Source of the DNA: Candidatus Enterococcus testudinis
GTDB taxonomy: Bacteria; Bacillota; Bacilli; Lactobacillales; Enterococcaceae
DNA: 64,000 bases
Assembly: GCF_002140915.1 (NCBI RefSeq)
Contig: NZ_NGKU01000001.1
Span: 2,675,166 to 2,739,165 of the forward strand
Direction of reading: 5' to 3'
Below, in pieces: positions 7,784-16,151 of this stretch (positions are counted from its first letter, which is position 1; every line of letters starts with the position of its first letter). The translations under genes were made by a program, and so were the position numbers. Below the pieces are notes generated by a model. That model worked only from the letters and a program-made list of their open reading frames with translations, was not told the origin of the DNA and ran no database searches.

Positions 7784-9314
7784 TTTTGACCACATCAATA
7801 ATTGATCCGTCGCGGTATTCGATCAGCGCAACAGTCTTATCTCCATATTTGATTGGTTCTGGTTCGCCAACAATACTGTAAGCTTTTTCTTTTAATTCAT
7901 CAATTGTATATTGCGGAATGTCCAGCTTTTTGAAGGAGTCGATCAAATCTTGTCGCGCAGGGTTGATTGCAATCCCAACTTCAGTCACGATGACATCAAT
8001 ACTAGAACCAGGTGTGACGATTGTATTGACAGTATCGACAACTGTCGGAATTCTGCCTCTTACAAGAGGTGCAATCACTAAGCTCATTCTACAAGCCATA
8101 CTGGTGTCGGAATGCCCACCTGATGCCCCGCGGATCACACCATCTGATCCAGTGATCACATTGACATTAAAATCAGTATCCACTTCCAAAGCAGACAAAA
8201 TTGCCGTATCTAACTGGTTGATGAAGGACCCTTTACTTAGAGGCGATGCATACATGTTTGCATCAATTTCGTAATGATTGGCATTTTTTCCTAATGAAAT
8301 CGCTGATAAATGATCAAAGTCTTGGACATCGATCAATTTTTCTACTAATCCTTCTTCCAGTAATTCCACCATTGCATTGGTGATTCCCCCCAAAGCAAAA
8401 CTGGCCTTGATATCATCTTTGATCATTGCTTCGCGTAAGAAGCGTGACACAGCCAATGCCGCACCTCCGGTACCCGTTTGGAAAGAGAATCCTTGTTTAT
8501 AATAAGGAGAGTTGGTGATAACCTTCGCTGCATATTCGGCAATCAATAATTCTTTAGGATTTTTTGTGAAACGTGTTGCACCTTTCGCAATACCTGCAGG
8601 ATCGCCGATTGCATCCACTTGAACGACATAATCGACATCTGTTTGCGGAATACTGATTGGTGTGTTTGGAAACGGTACGAGCGTATCTGTGATGATTACG
8701 ACTTGATCAGCGTATTTCGCATCGATCATAGCATATCCCAAGGAGCCACAAGTTGCTTTACCATTTGTTCCATTGGCATTCCCATAGGCATCTGCGCTTG
8801 GCGCCCCTAGAAAAGCCACATCGATGTGAATGTCCCCTGCAGCGATTGCTCTAGCTCTTCCGCCATGAGAACGGATGACAACCGGATTTTCCATGATTCC
8901 CTCTGAAATCGCAGCCCCAACCTTATCCCTTAACCCACTAGAGGTAATATTGGTTACAACACCAGATTTGATATGATCAATCAATGGCTCATGCACGTTT
9001 GCGATCGAACTAGGCGCAATCGATAGATTTTTAATACCCATTTCGGCGATTTCAGCCAAAACTAAGTTCATGATAAAGTCGCCTTCACGAAAATGATGGT
9101 GAAATGAAATCGTCATGCCGTCTTTTAGCCCGGTTTTTTCAATTGCTTCCCGGATGCTGCCTAACAATTTAGATTGTCCAGGTAATACCGGATTGATTGT
9201 ACGACTTGCTTCATGATATGTTTTAACATTGACAGTTTCATTCTCGAAGACACCGTATTGATCGGCATACGTTTGAGGAATCTCTTTGCCTACTTTATTT
9301 AAAACCATGATCAT
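7776..9314 (-). CDS. citF: Citrate lyase alpha subunit (citrate:acetyl-ACP transferase)
   Basis: The alpha subunit swaps the acetyl group on the acyl carrier for citrate, forming citryl-ACP. It is 512 residues from the ATG at 9314, the usual size. Recognisable blocks include FHHHFREGDFIMN, the glycine-rich IRGASGGHSDTSMA and DVIVTEVGIAINP, as in the CoA-transferase-like CitF family. The start overlaps the citE stop (ATGA) and has AGGAGG four bases upstream; an ATG at 9308 is an alternative. The frame continues upstream inside citE, but that translation is not CitF-like. It is part of the citCDEFX order. Confidence 0.95.
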   Translation of the reverse strand: MIMVLNKVGKEIPQTYADQYGVFENETVNVKTYHEASRTINPVLPGQSKLLGSIREAIEKTGLKDGMTISFHHHFREGDFIMNLVLAEIAEMGIKNLSIAPSSIANVHEPLIDHIKSGVVTNITSSGLRDKVGAAISEGIMENPVVIRSHGGRARAIAAGDIHIDVAFLGAPSADAYGNANGTNGKATCGSLGYAMIDAKYADQVVIITDTLVPFPNTPISIPQTDVDYVVQVDAIGDPAGIAKGATRFTKNPKELLIAEYAAKVITNSPYYKQGFSFQTGTGGAALAVSRFLREAMIKDDIKASFALGGITNAMVELLEEGLVEKLIDVQDFDHLSAISLGKNANHYEIDANMYASPLSKGSFINQLDTAILSALEVDTDFNVNVITGSDGVIRGASGGHSDTSMACRMSLVIAPLVRGRIPTVVDTVNTIVTPGSSIDVIVTEVGIAINPARQDLIDSFKKLDIPQYTIDELKEKAYSIVGEPEPIKYGDKTVALIEYRDGSIIDVVKNV

Positions 9315-10198
9315 ATTTCCTCCTCTGTAATCAATTTCGCTGCTTTTGCGAGTGCAATCACGCGCTGTGCACGCTCTACGATCGGTTTGTCCACCATTTT
9401 TCCATTCAAAGAAATCACACCTGAACCTTTGCTTTCGGCTTCGTTGATTGCCCAAATGACTTCTTTGGCATGTTGGATTTCTTTTTCAGAAGGTGCGTAG
9501 ATTGCATTTACCAAAGGAATTTGGCGTGGATTGATGACAGACTTGCCATCAAAACCAAGTTGTTTGATCCGGGTCGTTTCAGCAATAAATCCTTCAGTAT
9601 TATTGACATCTGAATAAACCGTGTCGATTGCGGCAATGCCTGCTGCTCGGGCTGCATGTAAAATATAACTGCGGGCAAACAGTAATTCTTGTCCATCTGG
9701 GTAACGATTTGTTTTCATATTTGTTACATAGTCTTCAGCACCTAAGGCGATGCCGATCAATCGGTCTGACGCAACAGCGATTTCCCTTGCATTCAAGACG
9801 CCGATGGCTGACTCGATGGCAGCCATCATTTTGGTTGTTCCTACGGGGATCTCATGTTGTTTCTCAACTCGTGCGATCACTTCTTCTACATCAATGATAT
9901 CTTGTGCTGTTTCTGTTTTTGGCAAACGAATGACATCCACTCCTGCTAAAACCATCGCCTCGATATCAAGATGTCCTATAGTATCTAACCCATTGATTCT
10001 GACAACCGTTTCGACGTTGGAGTAATCAAAAGTTTTCAACGCGAAATGAACCAGCGCTCTGGCAGAATCTTTTTCATTCAACGAAACTGCATCTTCTAAA
10101 TCAAACATCACAGAATCGGAACCAAATAATGGTGCATCTCTTAGCATCGCTGCATTTGCACCTGGTACAAACATCATTGTTCTTCTTAATCGTTCCAT
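9311..10198 (-). CDS. citE: Citrate lyase beta subunit (citryl-ACP lyase)
   Basis: The beta subunit splits citryl-ACP into oxaloacetate and acetyl-ACP. It is 295 residues from the ATG at 10198, which has an AAGGAG site eight bases upstream and overlaps the end of citD. Family features are the start [18 protein letters not shown], the metal-site [15 protein letters not shown], the substrate-binding IRLPKTE and the GALGAEDY-like [10 protein letters not shown], and [13 protein letters not shown] near the C-terminus. Oxaloacetate from this step feeds the decarboxylase encoded around it. Confidence 0.95.
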   Translation of the reverse strand: MERLRRTMMFVPGANAAMLRDAPLFGSDSVMFDLEDAVSLNEKDSARALVHFALKTFDYSNVETVVRINGLDTIGHLDIEAMVLAGVDVIRLPKTETAQDIIDVEEVIARVEKQHEIPVGTTKMMAAIESAIGVLNAREIAVASDRLIGIALGAEDYVTNMKTNRYPDGQELLFARSYILHAARAAGIAAIDTVYSDVNNTEGFIAETTRIKQLGFDGKSVINPRQIPLVNAIYAPSEKEIQHAKEVIWAINEAESKGSGVISLNGKMVDKPIVERAQRVIALAKAAKLITEEEI

Positions 10199-10494
10199 GA
10201 GTCGATCTCCTTCCAAGCATATCGCTCTTGTTCTGCTGCACGATGGACTGCAGTTAATGTTCTCGCTTTAATAGTACAATCAAGGGCACCTTTATCTGTT
10301 GCTGTTACTTGTACGCCGTTGACCTTCAACTGAGCCAATGTATCAAGAATGACTTTGCGTATTTGATTGCCGTATTGTTTTTCAACACTGCTATCTAACG
10401 ATAGTTTGATTTCTTGCTCTGTAATTGGTTCAATCGCAATCAGGATATCGCTTGATTCAACTGATCCTGCAACTGCACTTTTTTTGATTTCCAC
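10186..10494 (-). CDS. citD: Citrate lyase gamma subunit (acyl carrier protein)
   Basis: The 102-residue carrier begins [16 protein letters not shown]. Ser14 in the GSVESSD motif is the expected attachment point for the phosphoribosyl-dephospho-CoA arm by comparison with known CitD proteins. Length is normal. It lies 12 bases after citC, and its last 13 bases overlap the citE start, which fits equal production of the lyase subunits. Confidence 0.95.
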   Translation of the reverse strand: MEIKKSAVAGSVESSDILIAIEPITEQEIKLSLDSSVEKQYGNQIRKVILDTLAQLKVNGVQVTATDKGALDCTIKARTLTAVHRAAEQERYAWKEIDSWND

Positions 10495-10506
10495 TTCTCT
10501 TCACCT

Positions 10507-11502
10507 CTAAATATAGTTATATTTTTTCAAAAATGAATAGGTTGATTCAGGCAAAAACTTAGTTAATACGTCTTGATCTTTATCCTTTAGTGCTTGTCTG
10601 ACTTTCGTCGCCGATACAGGAGACTCGTCCACCAGCAAACGCGGAATGATTCTTAACTGGATTTCCGGTTCAAATATGGTGGCCATTGATTCGTTGTATA
10701 ATTGGGTAACTTGAGAATAAGGTTCCTCACCAACATAACGGGTAGTGATCGATAGCACCGGCGCAATTTTTTCTTTAAATAACTTCGCATCAAAAGTCGC
10801 TTGTGTTTTGGCAATTGCCAATGGGGCATGCTCTTTTAAAAAGTAGCTTGGAAAAACAGCAGAAGAAATCAAATAGTTATTGGTAGGCAAAACGATCACA
10901 TTTGATAAATGCGCAACCCCTTGTTGAACCATGGCCATCCTCTCTTGAAAGGAAAATTCGGATCTTTCTTCTGAAACCACAAATAGATAGACTTGCTCAC
11001 TTTGGTTAGCAGCAGCTTCAACTAAGTGTAAATGACCTTTGGTAAAAGGATTCGCATTCATCACGATCCCACTAGCTTCTTTATCAGTCGCTTTTTGGCG
11101 TAACAAATCAATATAACTGGCAAAAGAAGGAGTCCCTTGTTCCATAAATACAATATCTTTACAGGCATTTACTTCATGGAAACCCAATGACGCAAAAATC
11201 AGACGATTCTTTGGCGCAGTATAAACAAAGTAGTTGGTATACCCTTCATCTTTGATGCGCATCGTTAAATGAACGACCATTCGTGTCAACAGTTGTTCAG
11301 ATTGTTTCTCTTTACAGACCACTACATATTTCATAATGTTGTGATAACAAGATGCCGTGGCGATCAAGCGCTCCTGTTCAAACAAGCCAATCGTGTACGT
11401 TACTTCTTCTCCAATAGCAAGTCCGGCAGCTATCACTAATTTTTCCCATTGCGCGTAACCTTTCGGGTCTTTATTTAGCCAAATTCGTTTTAATGTATAC
11501 AT
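10507..11502 (-). CDS. citC: [Citrate (pro-3S)-lyase] ligase
   Basis: CitC acetylates the thiol of the citrate lyase prosthetic group using ATP and acetate, which activates the enzyme. The 331 residues hold an N-terminal GNAT-like part (about 1-140) and a nucleotidyltransferase-like part with the NPFTKGHLHLVE motif (the HxGH-type ATP site) at about residue 150. The C-terminal SPVSATKVRQAL element is also typical. It begins the lyase half of the operon, 12 bases after the 41-residue membrane peptide. Confidence 0.95.
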   Translation of the reverse strand: MYTLKRIWLNKDPKGYAQWEKLVIAAGLAIGEEVTYTIGLFEQERLIATASCYHNIMKYVVVCKEKQSEQLLTRMVVHLTMRIKDEGYTNYFVYTAPKNRLIFASLGFHEVNACKDIVFMEQGTPSFASYIDLLRQKATDKEASGIVMNANPFTKGHLHLVEAAANQSEQVYLFVVSEERSEFSFQERMAMVQQGVAHLSNVIVLPTNNYLISSAVFPSYFLKEHAPLAIAKTQATFDAKLFKEKIAPVLSITTRYVGEEPYSQVTQLYNESMATIFEPEIQLRIIPRLLVDESPVSATKVRQALKDKDQDVLTKFLPESTYSFLKKYNYI

Positions 11503-11514
11503 AAGATGCCTTCT

Positions 11515-11640
11515 TTATTTCTTGACTGGGAATGCTTTCGATAACAATAATGAGGCTAAGTAGATAATCAAAATAACGACGAAAACGCCACCCCATCCAA
11601 ATAGTAATAATTCAAAAGACGTTAGTAAATCCTGACTCAT
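11515..11640 (-). CDS. 41-residue membrane peptide, OadG N-terminal-like
   Basis: A small gene between oadB and citC, ATG at 11640, stop TAA at 11515-11517, with an AAGGGG ribosome site seven bases upstream. The product starts MSQDLLTSFELLLFGWGGVF, runs as one hydrophobic helix to about residue 34 and ends in basic residues (FPVKK). This looks like the membrane-anchor part of the OadG family (PF04277 type) without the soluble C-terminal tail. Together with the OadH-like protein at 13211-13555 it may make up the small subunit of the Na+ pump. The gene is real on grounds of start site, position and composition; the OadG link is inferred from general resemblance. Confidence 0.75.
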   Translation of the reverse strand: MSQDLLTSFELLLFGWGGVFVVILIIYLASLLLSKAFPVKK

Positions 11641-11663
11641 TGTTTTTTCCCCTTTCTATATGT

Positions 11664-12788
11664 CTATGCAATCAGTGCTAATAGCAACCCACCAGCAATT
11701 ACTGAAGCAATTTGCCCAGAAACGTTCGCACCAGCAGCATGCATTAGAATGAAATTTTGCGGGTCTTCATCCGTCGCCATTTTTTGGATTACACGGCTAG
11801 ACATTGGAAATGCTGAAATTCCTGCAGCACCGATCATTGGATTGATTTTTTCTTTGCGGAACAAATTCAGTAATTTTGCAAATAAAACCCCACCGATCGA
11901 ATCCATGATAAATGCAACAAGTCCAAGGCCGATAACCATCAACGTATCGATTTGCAAGAACTCTTCATATTGCATTTTTACCGAAATCGACAATCCTAGC
12001 AGAATACTGATAATATTTACTAATTCATTTTGAGCTGTGATCGATAAACGATCCAACACACCACATTCTCGAAGCAGATTACCAAACATTAAGAAACCAA
12101 CTAACGGCAGTGAAACTGGCGCAATCAGACCTGCAACAATCGAAATAACGATCGGGAATAAGATTTTCGCTGTTTGAGAAACTTCTCCTGCACGATAAGT
12201 CATACGAATTTTACGTTCATGTTTTGTTGTCACGGCTTTGATTGCTACCGGTTGAATGATTGGCACCAACGCCATGTAAGAATACGCAGCAACCATGATT
12301 GCACCCATATATTTTGAGTTCAGGGTATTGGCAACGAAAATCGATGTTGGTCCATCTGCGGCACCAATAATACCGATTGAAGCAGCATCATTCAAGTCAA
12401 ATCCTAAAAGAACTGCAACGATAATCGTAAAGAAAATACCAAATTGTGCTGCCGCACCAAATAATAGTAAAAATGGATTTTGTAATAACGGGCCAAAGTC
12501 TATCATTGCACCGATCCCGATGAATAAAAGCAACGGAAATAACTCTGTAGAGATCCCCATATCAAATAGCACTTGGAAAGGACCAGCTTCACCGCCGGCA
12601 CTCAATACACCAGAGTTGGGAAAGTTGACTAATAACGTACCTAATCCCATTGGAACGAGTAATGTTGGTTCATACTCTTTTTTGATTCCTAAATACATTA
12701 AAATACCACCAATGACCATCATTACGATACGTCCTGGTTCAGATCCTAACCCCATAACACCTTCAATTAATGTTTCCACTAACATCAC
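11664..12788 (-). CDS. oadB: Oxaloacetate decarboxylase beta subunit (Na+ pump)
   Basis: A 374-residue integral membrane protein with about nine hydrophobic segments. It decarboxylates carboxybiotin and uses the energy to pump Na+ out. The family hallmark IGAADGPTSIFVANTL lies at about residues 140-155, and the C-terminal HAAGANVSGQIASVIAGG block is also characteristic. It lies 15 bases after the biotin carrier gene. With OadA, OadD and the small subunits it links citrate breakdown to a sodium gradient, as described for Enterococcus faecalis and enterobacteria. Confidence 0.95.
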   Translation of the reverse strand: MMLVETLIEGVMGLGSEPGRIVMMVIGGILMYLGIKKEYEPTLLVPMGLGTLLVNFPNSGVLSAGGEAGPFQVLFDMGISTELFPLLLFIGIGAMIDFGPLLQNPFLLLFGAAAQFGIFFTIIVAVLLGFDLNDAASIGIIGAADGPTSIFVANTLNSKYMGAIMVAAYSYMALVPIIQPVAIKAVTTKHERKIRMTYRAGEVSQTAKILFPIVISIVAGLIAPVSLPLVGFLMFGNLLRECGVLDRLSITAQNELVNIISILLGLSISVKMQYEEFLQIDTLMVIGLGLVAFIMDSIGGVLFAKLLNLFRKEKINPMIGAAGISAFPMSSRVIQKMATDEDPQNFILMHAAGANVSGQIASVIAGGLLLALIA

Positions 12789-12803
12789 TTCCTCTTCAAT
12801 AAA

Positions 12804-13196
12804 TTAACCGATTGTAATTAATGCATCCCCTGGATTTACGATATCCCCTGGATTGACTTGAATGGCAACGACCACCCCAGATTTGCTTGCTACGATTTCA
12901 TTTTCCATTTTCATTGCTTCTAAAATCATGAGGGGCTGATTTTCTTCAATACTATCTCCTACATTGACCAATACCTTCAATATCGTACCAGGCATTGGTG
13001 AATGGATGGCTTCACCATCTGTTGGCACAGGCGCCGCTGGTGTTACTGGTGTTGCTGCAACAGGTGCTTCTGGCTCAGCAACAGCTGTGACTGGTGCACT
13101 TGCTTGAGGAACGACTGGTTGTTGCGGTGCACCTATCTCTTCCATCTCTACTAAATATTCCTTACCGTCAATTGCAATCTTAAATTTACGTAACAT
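12804..13196 (-). CDS. oadD: Biotin carrier subunit of oxaloacetate decarboxylase
   Basis: A 130-residue biotin carrier. The N-terminal 25 residues resemble the start of biotinyl-carrier proteins. Then comes an Ala/Pro/Val-rich flexible linker (about 24-60) and a biotinyl domain with the EAMKMENE motif; Lys96 is the expected biotinylation site. It carries the carboxyl group from OadA to OadB. A free-standing carrier explains why OadA here ends early. The name oadD follows the E. faecalis cluster, from memory. It lies 14 bases after the upstream 114-residue gene. Confidence 0.9.
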   Translation of the reverse strand: MLRKFKIAIDGKEYLVEMEEIGAPQQPVVPQASAPVTAVAEPEAPVAATPVTPAAPVPTDGEAIHSPMPGTILKVLVNVGDSIEENQPLMILEAMKMENEIVASKSGVVVAIQVNPGDIVNPGDALITIG

Positions 13197-13210
13197 CTAT
13201 TTTCCCTCGC

Positions 13211-13555
13211 TTATTTATATTTTTTTGAGACTTTTTTTATGGTCAACTGTGAATAATCCGCATTTCCTGCCCCAATACAAGAAGAAATAAGTGCCACCAA
13301 TTTTACTTCGGGGTTTCTTTCTTCGATTTTTTTTATCCTAAATTGGCTTTTCTGATAATACTCTGCCGCCAAAGCAGTGGCAATCAAACTGACTGTTTGA
13401 TAATCTTCAGGTGCCGCAGGAATGTAAGCTGGTAATTCTTCCCACTTTTCACTGGACGTAGAATCGCTTATCCTTGAAACCGTTATCTTATCATCTTTGT
13501 TAGATAACGAATCTTTTTTATGTGCTTTTTTGAACAATCTTTCAATAATGTTCAT
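13211..13555 (-). CDS. oadH: OadH-like small soluble subunit of oxaloacetate decarboxylase
   Basis: The first gene of the leftward operon, 114 residues, no membrane segment. The N-terminus is basic and Ser-rich. The second half (PAYIPAAPEDYQTVSLIATA, then YQKSQFRIKKIEER) resembles the C-terminal, OadA-binding tail of OadG proteins. In E. faecalis a gene in the same place, OadH, is described as replacing OadG. Here it would be the soluble half of a split OadG, with the 41-residue peptide at 11515-11640 as the membrane half. The role as a decarboxylase subunit rests on position and modest similarity. Confidence 0.75.
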   Translation of the reverse strand: MNIIERLFKKAHKKDSLSNKDDKITVSRISDSTSSEKWEELPAYIPAAPEDYQTVSLIATALAAEYYQKSQFRIKKIEERNPEVKLVALISSCIGAGNADYSQLTIKKVSKKYK

Positions 13556-13891
13556 TTGCTTCTCCTTTCTCCTATGATGCCTTCAACTCCATTATAAAAA
13601 CTTTGTAGAAATCAGCTAGTATTATTCAGGAAAAGAATTGTTTTTTTGTTGTTCATTTTTTTGCCTAAACAAGGAAAACCTTTACAAAACGCTTCAAATC
13701 AACGTTTTTCATGCATTAATATTTCATTAAGAAGTTTTTAAGTTCTTAATAAGATTTGCGCAGAGAAATTGTTTTTTTCTTGTTCTTTTTGAAATCTTCT
13801 CTTTTTTTTAATATTTAGAATGTTTATTCTTATTCTTGTAAAGCAATCAATAACGTTTTTTAGAGAAAAAAAAGTGATGATATCCTTCTTA

Positions 13892-13907
13892 TGTGATTTA
13901 TATCACT
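13892..13907. promoter_or_regulatory. CRP/FNR-family-type palindrome upstream of the citrate transporter
   Basis: The sequence TGTGATTTATATCACT fits the CRP/FNR half-site layout TGTGA-N6-TCACA in all but the last base. In Firmicutes such sites are used by FNR- or ArcR-type regulators that respond to oxygen or arginine metabolism. It lies just before a TAAAAT element at 13908-13913 that may be a -10, so binding there could block or help the promoter. The regulator is not in this window. Confidence 0.5.
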
Positions 13908-13914
13908 TAAAATC

Positions 13915-13928
13915 CTACAGGCCTGTAG
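13915..13928. promoter_or_regulatory. Perfect 14-bp palindrome before citrate transporter
   Basis: CTACAGGCCTGTAG is a perfect inverted repeat with no spacer, 57 bases before the transporter ATG. It may be an operator or the foot of a leader hairpin. No regulator can be assigned. Confidence 0.4.
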
Positions 13929-13944
13929 TTAGAAGAAACGTTTT

Positions 13945-13958
13945 CGTTACCGCTTACA
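13945..13958 (-). promoter_or_regulatory. cre-like CcpA site
   Basis: Read on the minus strand, TGTAAGCGGTAACG matches the cre consensus TGNAANCGNWNNCA at every position except the last. It lies about 26 bases before the transporter start. CcpA binding here would repress citrate uptake when a preferred sugar is present, as is known for enterococcal cit genes. Confidence 0.6.
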
Positions 13959-13984
13959 ACGAGATATAGGAGAGGAAGAAGATA

Positions 13985-15331
13985 ATGTTACTTACCGTCT
14001 TATCATACGCTATGATTATCGTATTTATGTTCGTAATCATGAAAAAGAAAATGTCACCTTTTACATCTTTGGTGATCATCCCGTTGCTGTTCACGCTTGT
14101 TGCTATCGTTGCTGGTGTTTCAGAAGAAGGAAATATTGGGGAATTTGTCCTTGAAGGAATCTCAACAACTGCAAATACAGGCATCATGTTACTTTTTGCT
14201 ATTTTGTATTTCTCCATTATGTTAGATGCCGGTTTGTTTGATCCGATTACGAAAAAAATGATTTATTTCGCTAAAGGCGATCCAATGAAAGTCTTGATGG
14301 CTACTGCTGTTGTAGCTGCTGCTGTTTCATTAAATGGTGACGGCACGACGACTACCTTGATTTGTTGTTCAGCTTTTATCCCTATTTATAAGAAACTAAA
14401 TATGAAAATGATGAATCTAGGTGTATTGATCATTCTCCAAAATACAATCATGAATTTGTTACCTTGGGGCGGACCTACCGCTAGAGCAATGGCTGTCTTA
14501 GAAGTAGATGCCGATATTTTATCTTACTTATTGCCGGGTATGGTTCTTTCTTTACTATACGTTGTCTTCTTTGTTGCGAGACGTATGGGTAAACAAGAGC
14601 GCAGCCGTTTGGGTATTACTGAACTTACTGACGCTGAAATCATTGAAATGACCACGGTTACAGATCCAGAAACACTTGCGATCCGCAGACCAAAAAATTT
14701 CCTGTTCAATGGCATTTTAACGATTGTATTGATTGGCTGGTTAGTGGCAAGTTCATTCATCTCTTCAATTGCATTACCACCAATCTTATTATTCCTAGTT
14801 GGTACTTGTATTGCTTTGATGGTCAACTATCCGATCCTAAAAGATCAATCTGCTAGAATCGGTGCAAATGGTGGAGATGCAGTTCAAGTCGTAATCCTCG
14901 TCTTCGCTGCCGGTGTGTTTATGGGTCTTTTCCAAGGATCTGGTATGGCAACTGCATTAGCAAATAGTTTCACCCAAATCATCCCACGCCAACTTGCTGG
15001 TTTTTGGGGATTAGTCATTGCTTTGATTTCTGCACCAGGAACATTCTTTATTTCGAATGATGGTTTCTACTTTGGTGTTTTACCAGTGCTAGCAGAAGCA
15101 GGCCGTTCATATGGATTCACAAATATGCAAATGGCACTTGCTTCATTAATGGGCCAAGCTTTCCATCTGTTAAGCCCACTCGTTGCCTTTATTTACCTGT
15201 TATTGCGCTTAACTGGCCTAGATATGGGTCAATGGCAAAAAGAAGCAGCCAAATATGCACTTGGTATTTTCGTTATTTTCATTGTAACGATTATTCTATT
15301 AGGCCATATGCCGCTTTACATTGCACAATAA
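13985..15331 (+). CDS. citH: Citrate transporter, CitMHS family
   Basis: A 448-residue membrane protein with about twelve hydrophobic segments. It is typical of the CitMHS family, which takes up citrate complexed with a divalent metal ion by H+ symport. Recognisable stretches are MLDAGLFDPITKKMIYFAKG, the VSLNGDGTTTTLI loop, LLPWGGPTARAMAVL and FFISNDGFYFGVLPVLAEAG. The ATG at 13985 follows AGGAGAGG. It is the first gene of the rightward arm (transporter, citO, citG). The name follows the E. faecalis cluster, where a CitMHS transporter called CitH sits in the same position. Confidence 0.93.
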   Translation: MLLTVLSYAMIIVFMFVIMKKKMSPFTSLVIIPLLFTLVAIVAGVSEEGNIGEFVLEGISTTANTGIMLLFAILYFSIMLDAGLFDPITKKMIYFAKGDPMKVLMATAVVAAAVSLNGDGTTTTLICCSAFIPIYKKLNMKMMNLGVLIILQNTIMNLLPWGGPTARAMAVLEVDADILSYLLPGMVLSLLYVVFFVARRMGKQERSRLGITELTDAEIIEMTTVTDPETLAIRRPKNFLFNGILTIVLIGWLVASSFISSIALPPILLFLVGTCIALMVNYPILKDQSARIGANGGDAVQVVILVFAAGVFMGLFQGSGMATALANSFTQIIPRQLAGFWGLVIALISAPGTFFISNDGFYFGVLPVLAEAGRSYGFTNMQMALASLMGQAFHLLSPLVAFIYLLLRLTGLDMGQWQKEAAKYALGIFVIFIVTIILLGHMPLYIAQ

Positions 15332-15346
15332 TTTCATACACTAACT

Positions 15347-15375
15347 ATCGAGCTGGGATATTTTCCTTGCTCGAT
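15347..15375 (+). terminator. Hairpin between citH and citO
   Basis: A 7-bp stem (ATCGAGC with GCTCGAT) plus inner GGA/TCC pairs lies 16 bases after the transporter stop. The T-run after it is poor (CGTTTCAATTTT), so this may be a weak terminator that leaves some read-through into citO, or an RNA-processing or stability hairpin. Confidence 0.4.
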
Positions 15376-15455
15376 CGTTTCAATTTTACGAGAAAGAAAA
15401 CAGACTGAATCATAGGATGATAGTGATCATAGGTCTACTAAGATTGGAGAGTACA

Positions 15456-16151
15456 ATGAGTTCAATTATTACTGCAGTAACCAAGAATCTTGATCTTACC
15501 GAAAATAAACCACTGAAATCGTTGATTTATGAAGCATTTAAGAAAACGATTATTTTAGGTGATATTACAGCAGGTTCTCGCATCAATGAAAAAGAGTTTT
15601 CCGATACCCTTAATATCAGTCGCACACCGATCCGATACGCGATGCAACAGTTGACAGCCGAAAAATTGGTGGAACATGTACCAAAAATAGGGATTGTCGT
15701 CAAAGGAATCAGTATCAAAGATGCTTATGAAATCTACGATATCCGAAAATCATTAGATACTTTAGCTACGATCAAAGCCATGGATCTAATGACTGAAAGT
15801 GATTTTGAAGCATTACATGCTTTACTAGAACGGGGCGAACAGTTCAATCGTGAAGACAAAGTCGACGAGTTGCTAGAAAATTTTTCTGATTTCAACGCAT
15901 TCATTTACGAAAAAAGTCAAATGCTGCGCTTAAAAAATATCGTACTCGATCTGCAAGCGTATCTTGTCTATTTTAGAGACATCGCTATCCGATCATCTAA
16001 ACGTCGAGAAACTGCTCTAAATGAACACTGGTTGATTTATCGCGGGATGCAAACAAAAGACATCCAACAGATCACGATGATTACCCATGAACATTTGGAT
16101 CACTCATTGAAATTCATTCTAAATGAAATGGAGCGACGTAAAATTGACTAA
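15456..16151 (+). CDS. citO: GntR-family regulator of citrate metabolism
   Basis: A 231-residue regulator with an N-terminal winged helix-turn-helix (EKEFSDTLNISRTPIRYAMQ) and a C-terminal all-helical FCD-type effector domain from about residue 90, as in the FadR branch of GntR proteins. The start at 15456 is chosen because of the TGGAGAG site; the frame opens at 15417 but without a ribosome site. In E. faecalis CitO activates both divergent cit operons when citrate is present, and the position here is the same. Its stop overlaps the citG start. Confidence 0.9.
   Translation: MSSIITAVTKNLDLTENKPLKSLIYEAFKKTIILGDITAGSRINEKEFSDTLNISRTPIRYAMQQLTAEKLVEHVPKIGIVVKGISIKDAYEIYDIRKSLDTLATIKAMDLMTESDFEALHALLERGEQFNREDKVDELLENFSDFNAFIYEKSQMLRLKNIVLDLQAYLVYFRDIAIRSSKRRETALNEHWLIYRGMQTKDIQQITMITHEHLDHSLKFILNEMERRKID

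Larger units (their letters stand above)
13556..13984. promoter_or_regulatory. Divergent citrate regulatory region
   Basis: A 429-base AT-rich spacer between oadH (leftward) and the citrate transporter (rightward). Leftward, a TATAAT-type -10 lies at 13591-13596 with no good -35, as expected for an activator-dependent promoter. The middle (13620-13880) has A/T runs where a GntR-type activator such as CitO could bind, though I cannot point to exact sites; a weak cre-like core (AAAACGCTTCAAA) lies near 13684-13697. The right end holds a CRP/FNR-like palindrome, a perfect 14-bp palindrome and a cre-like site, listed separately. No open reading frame of interest was seen. Confidence 0.6.
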
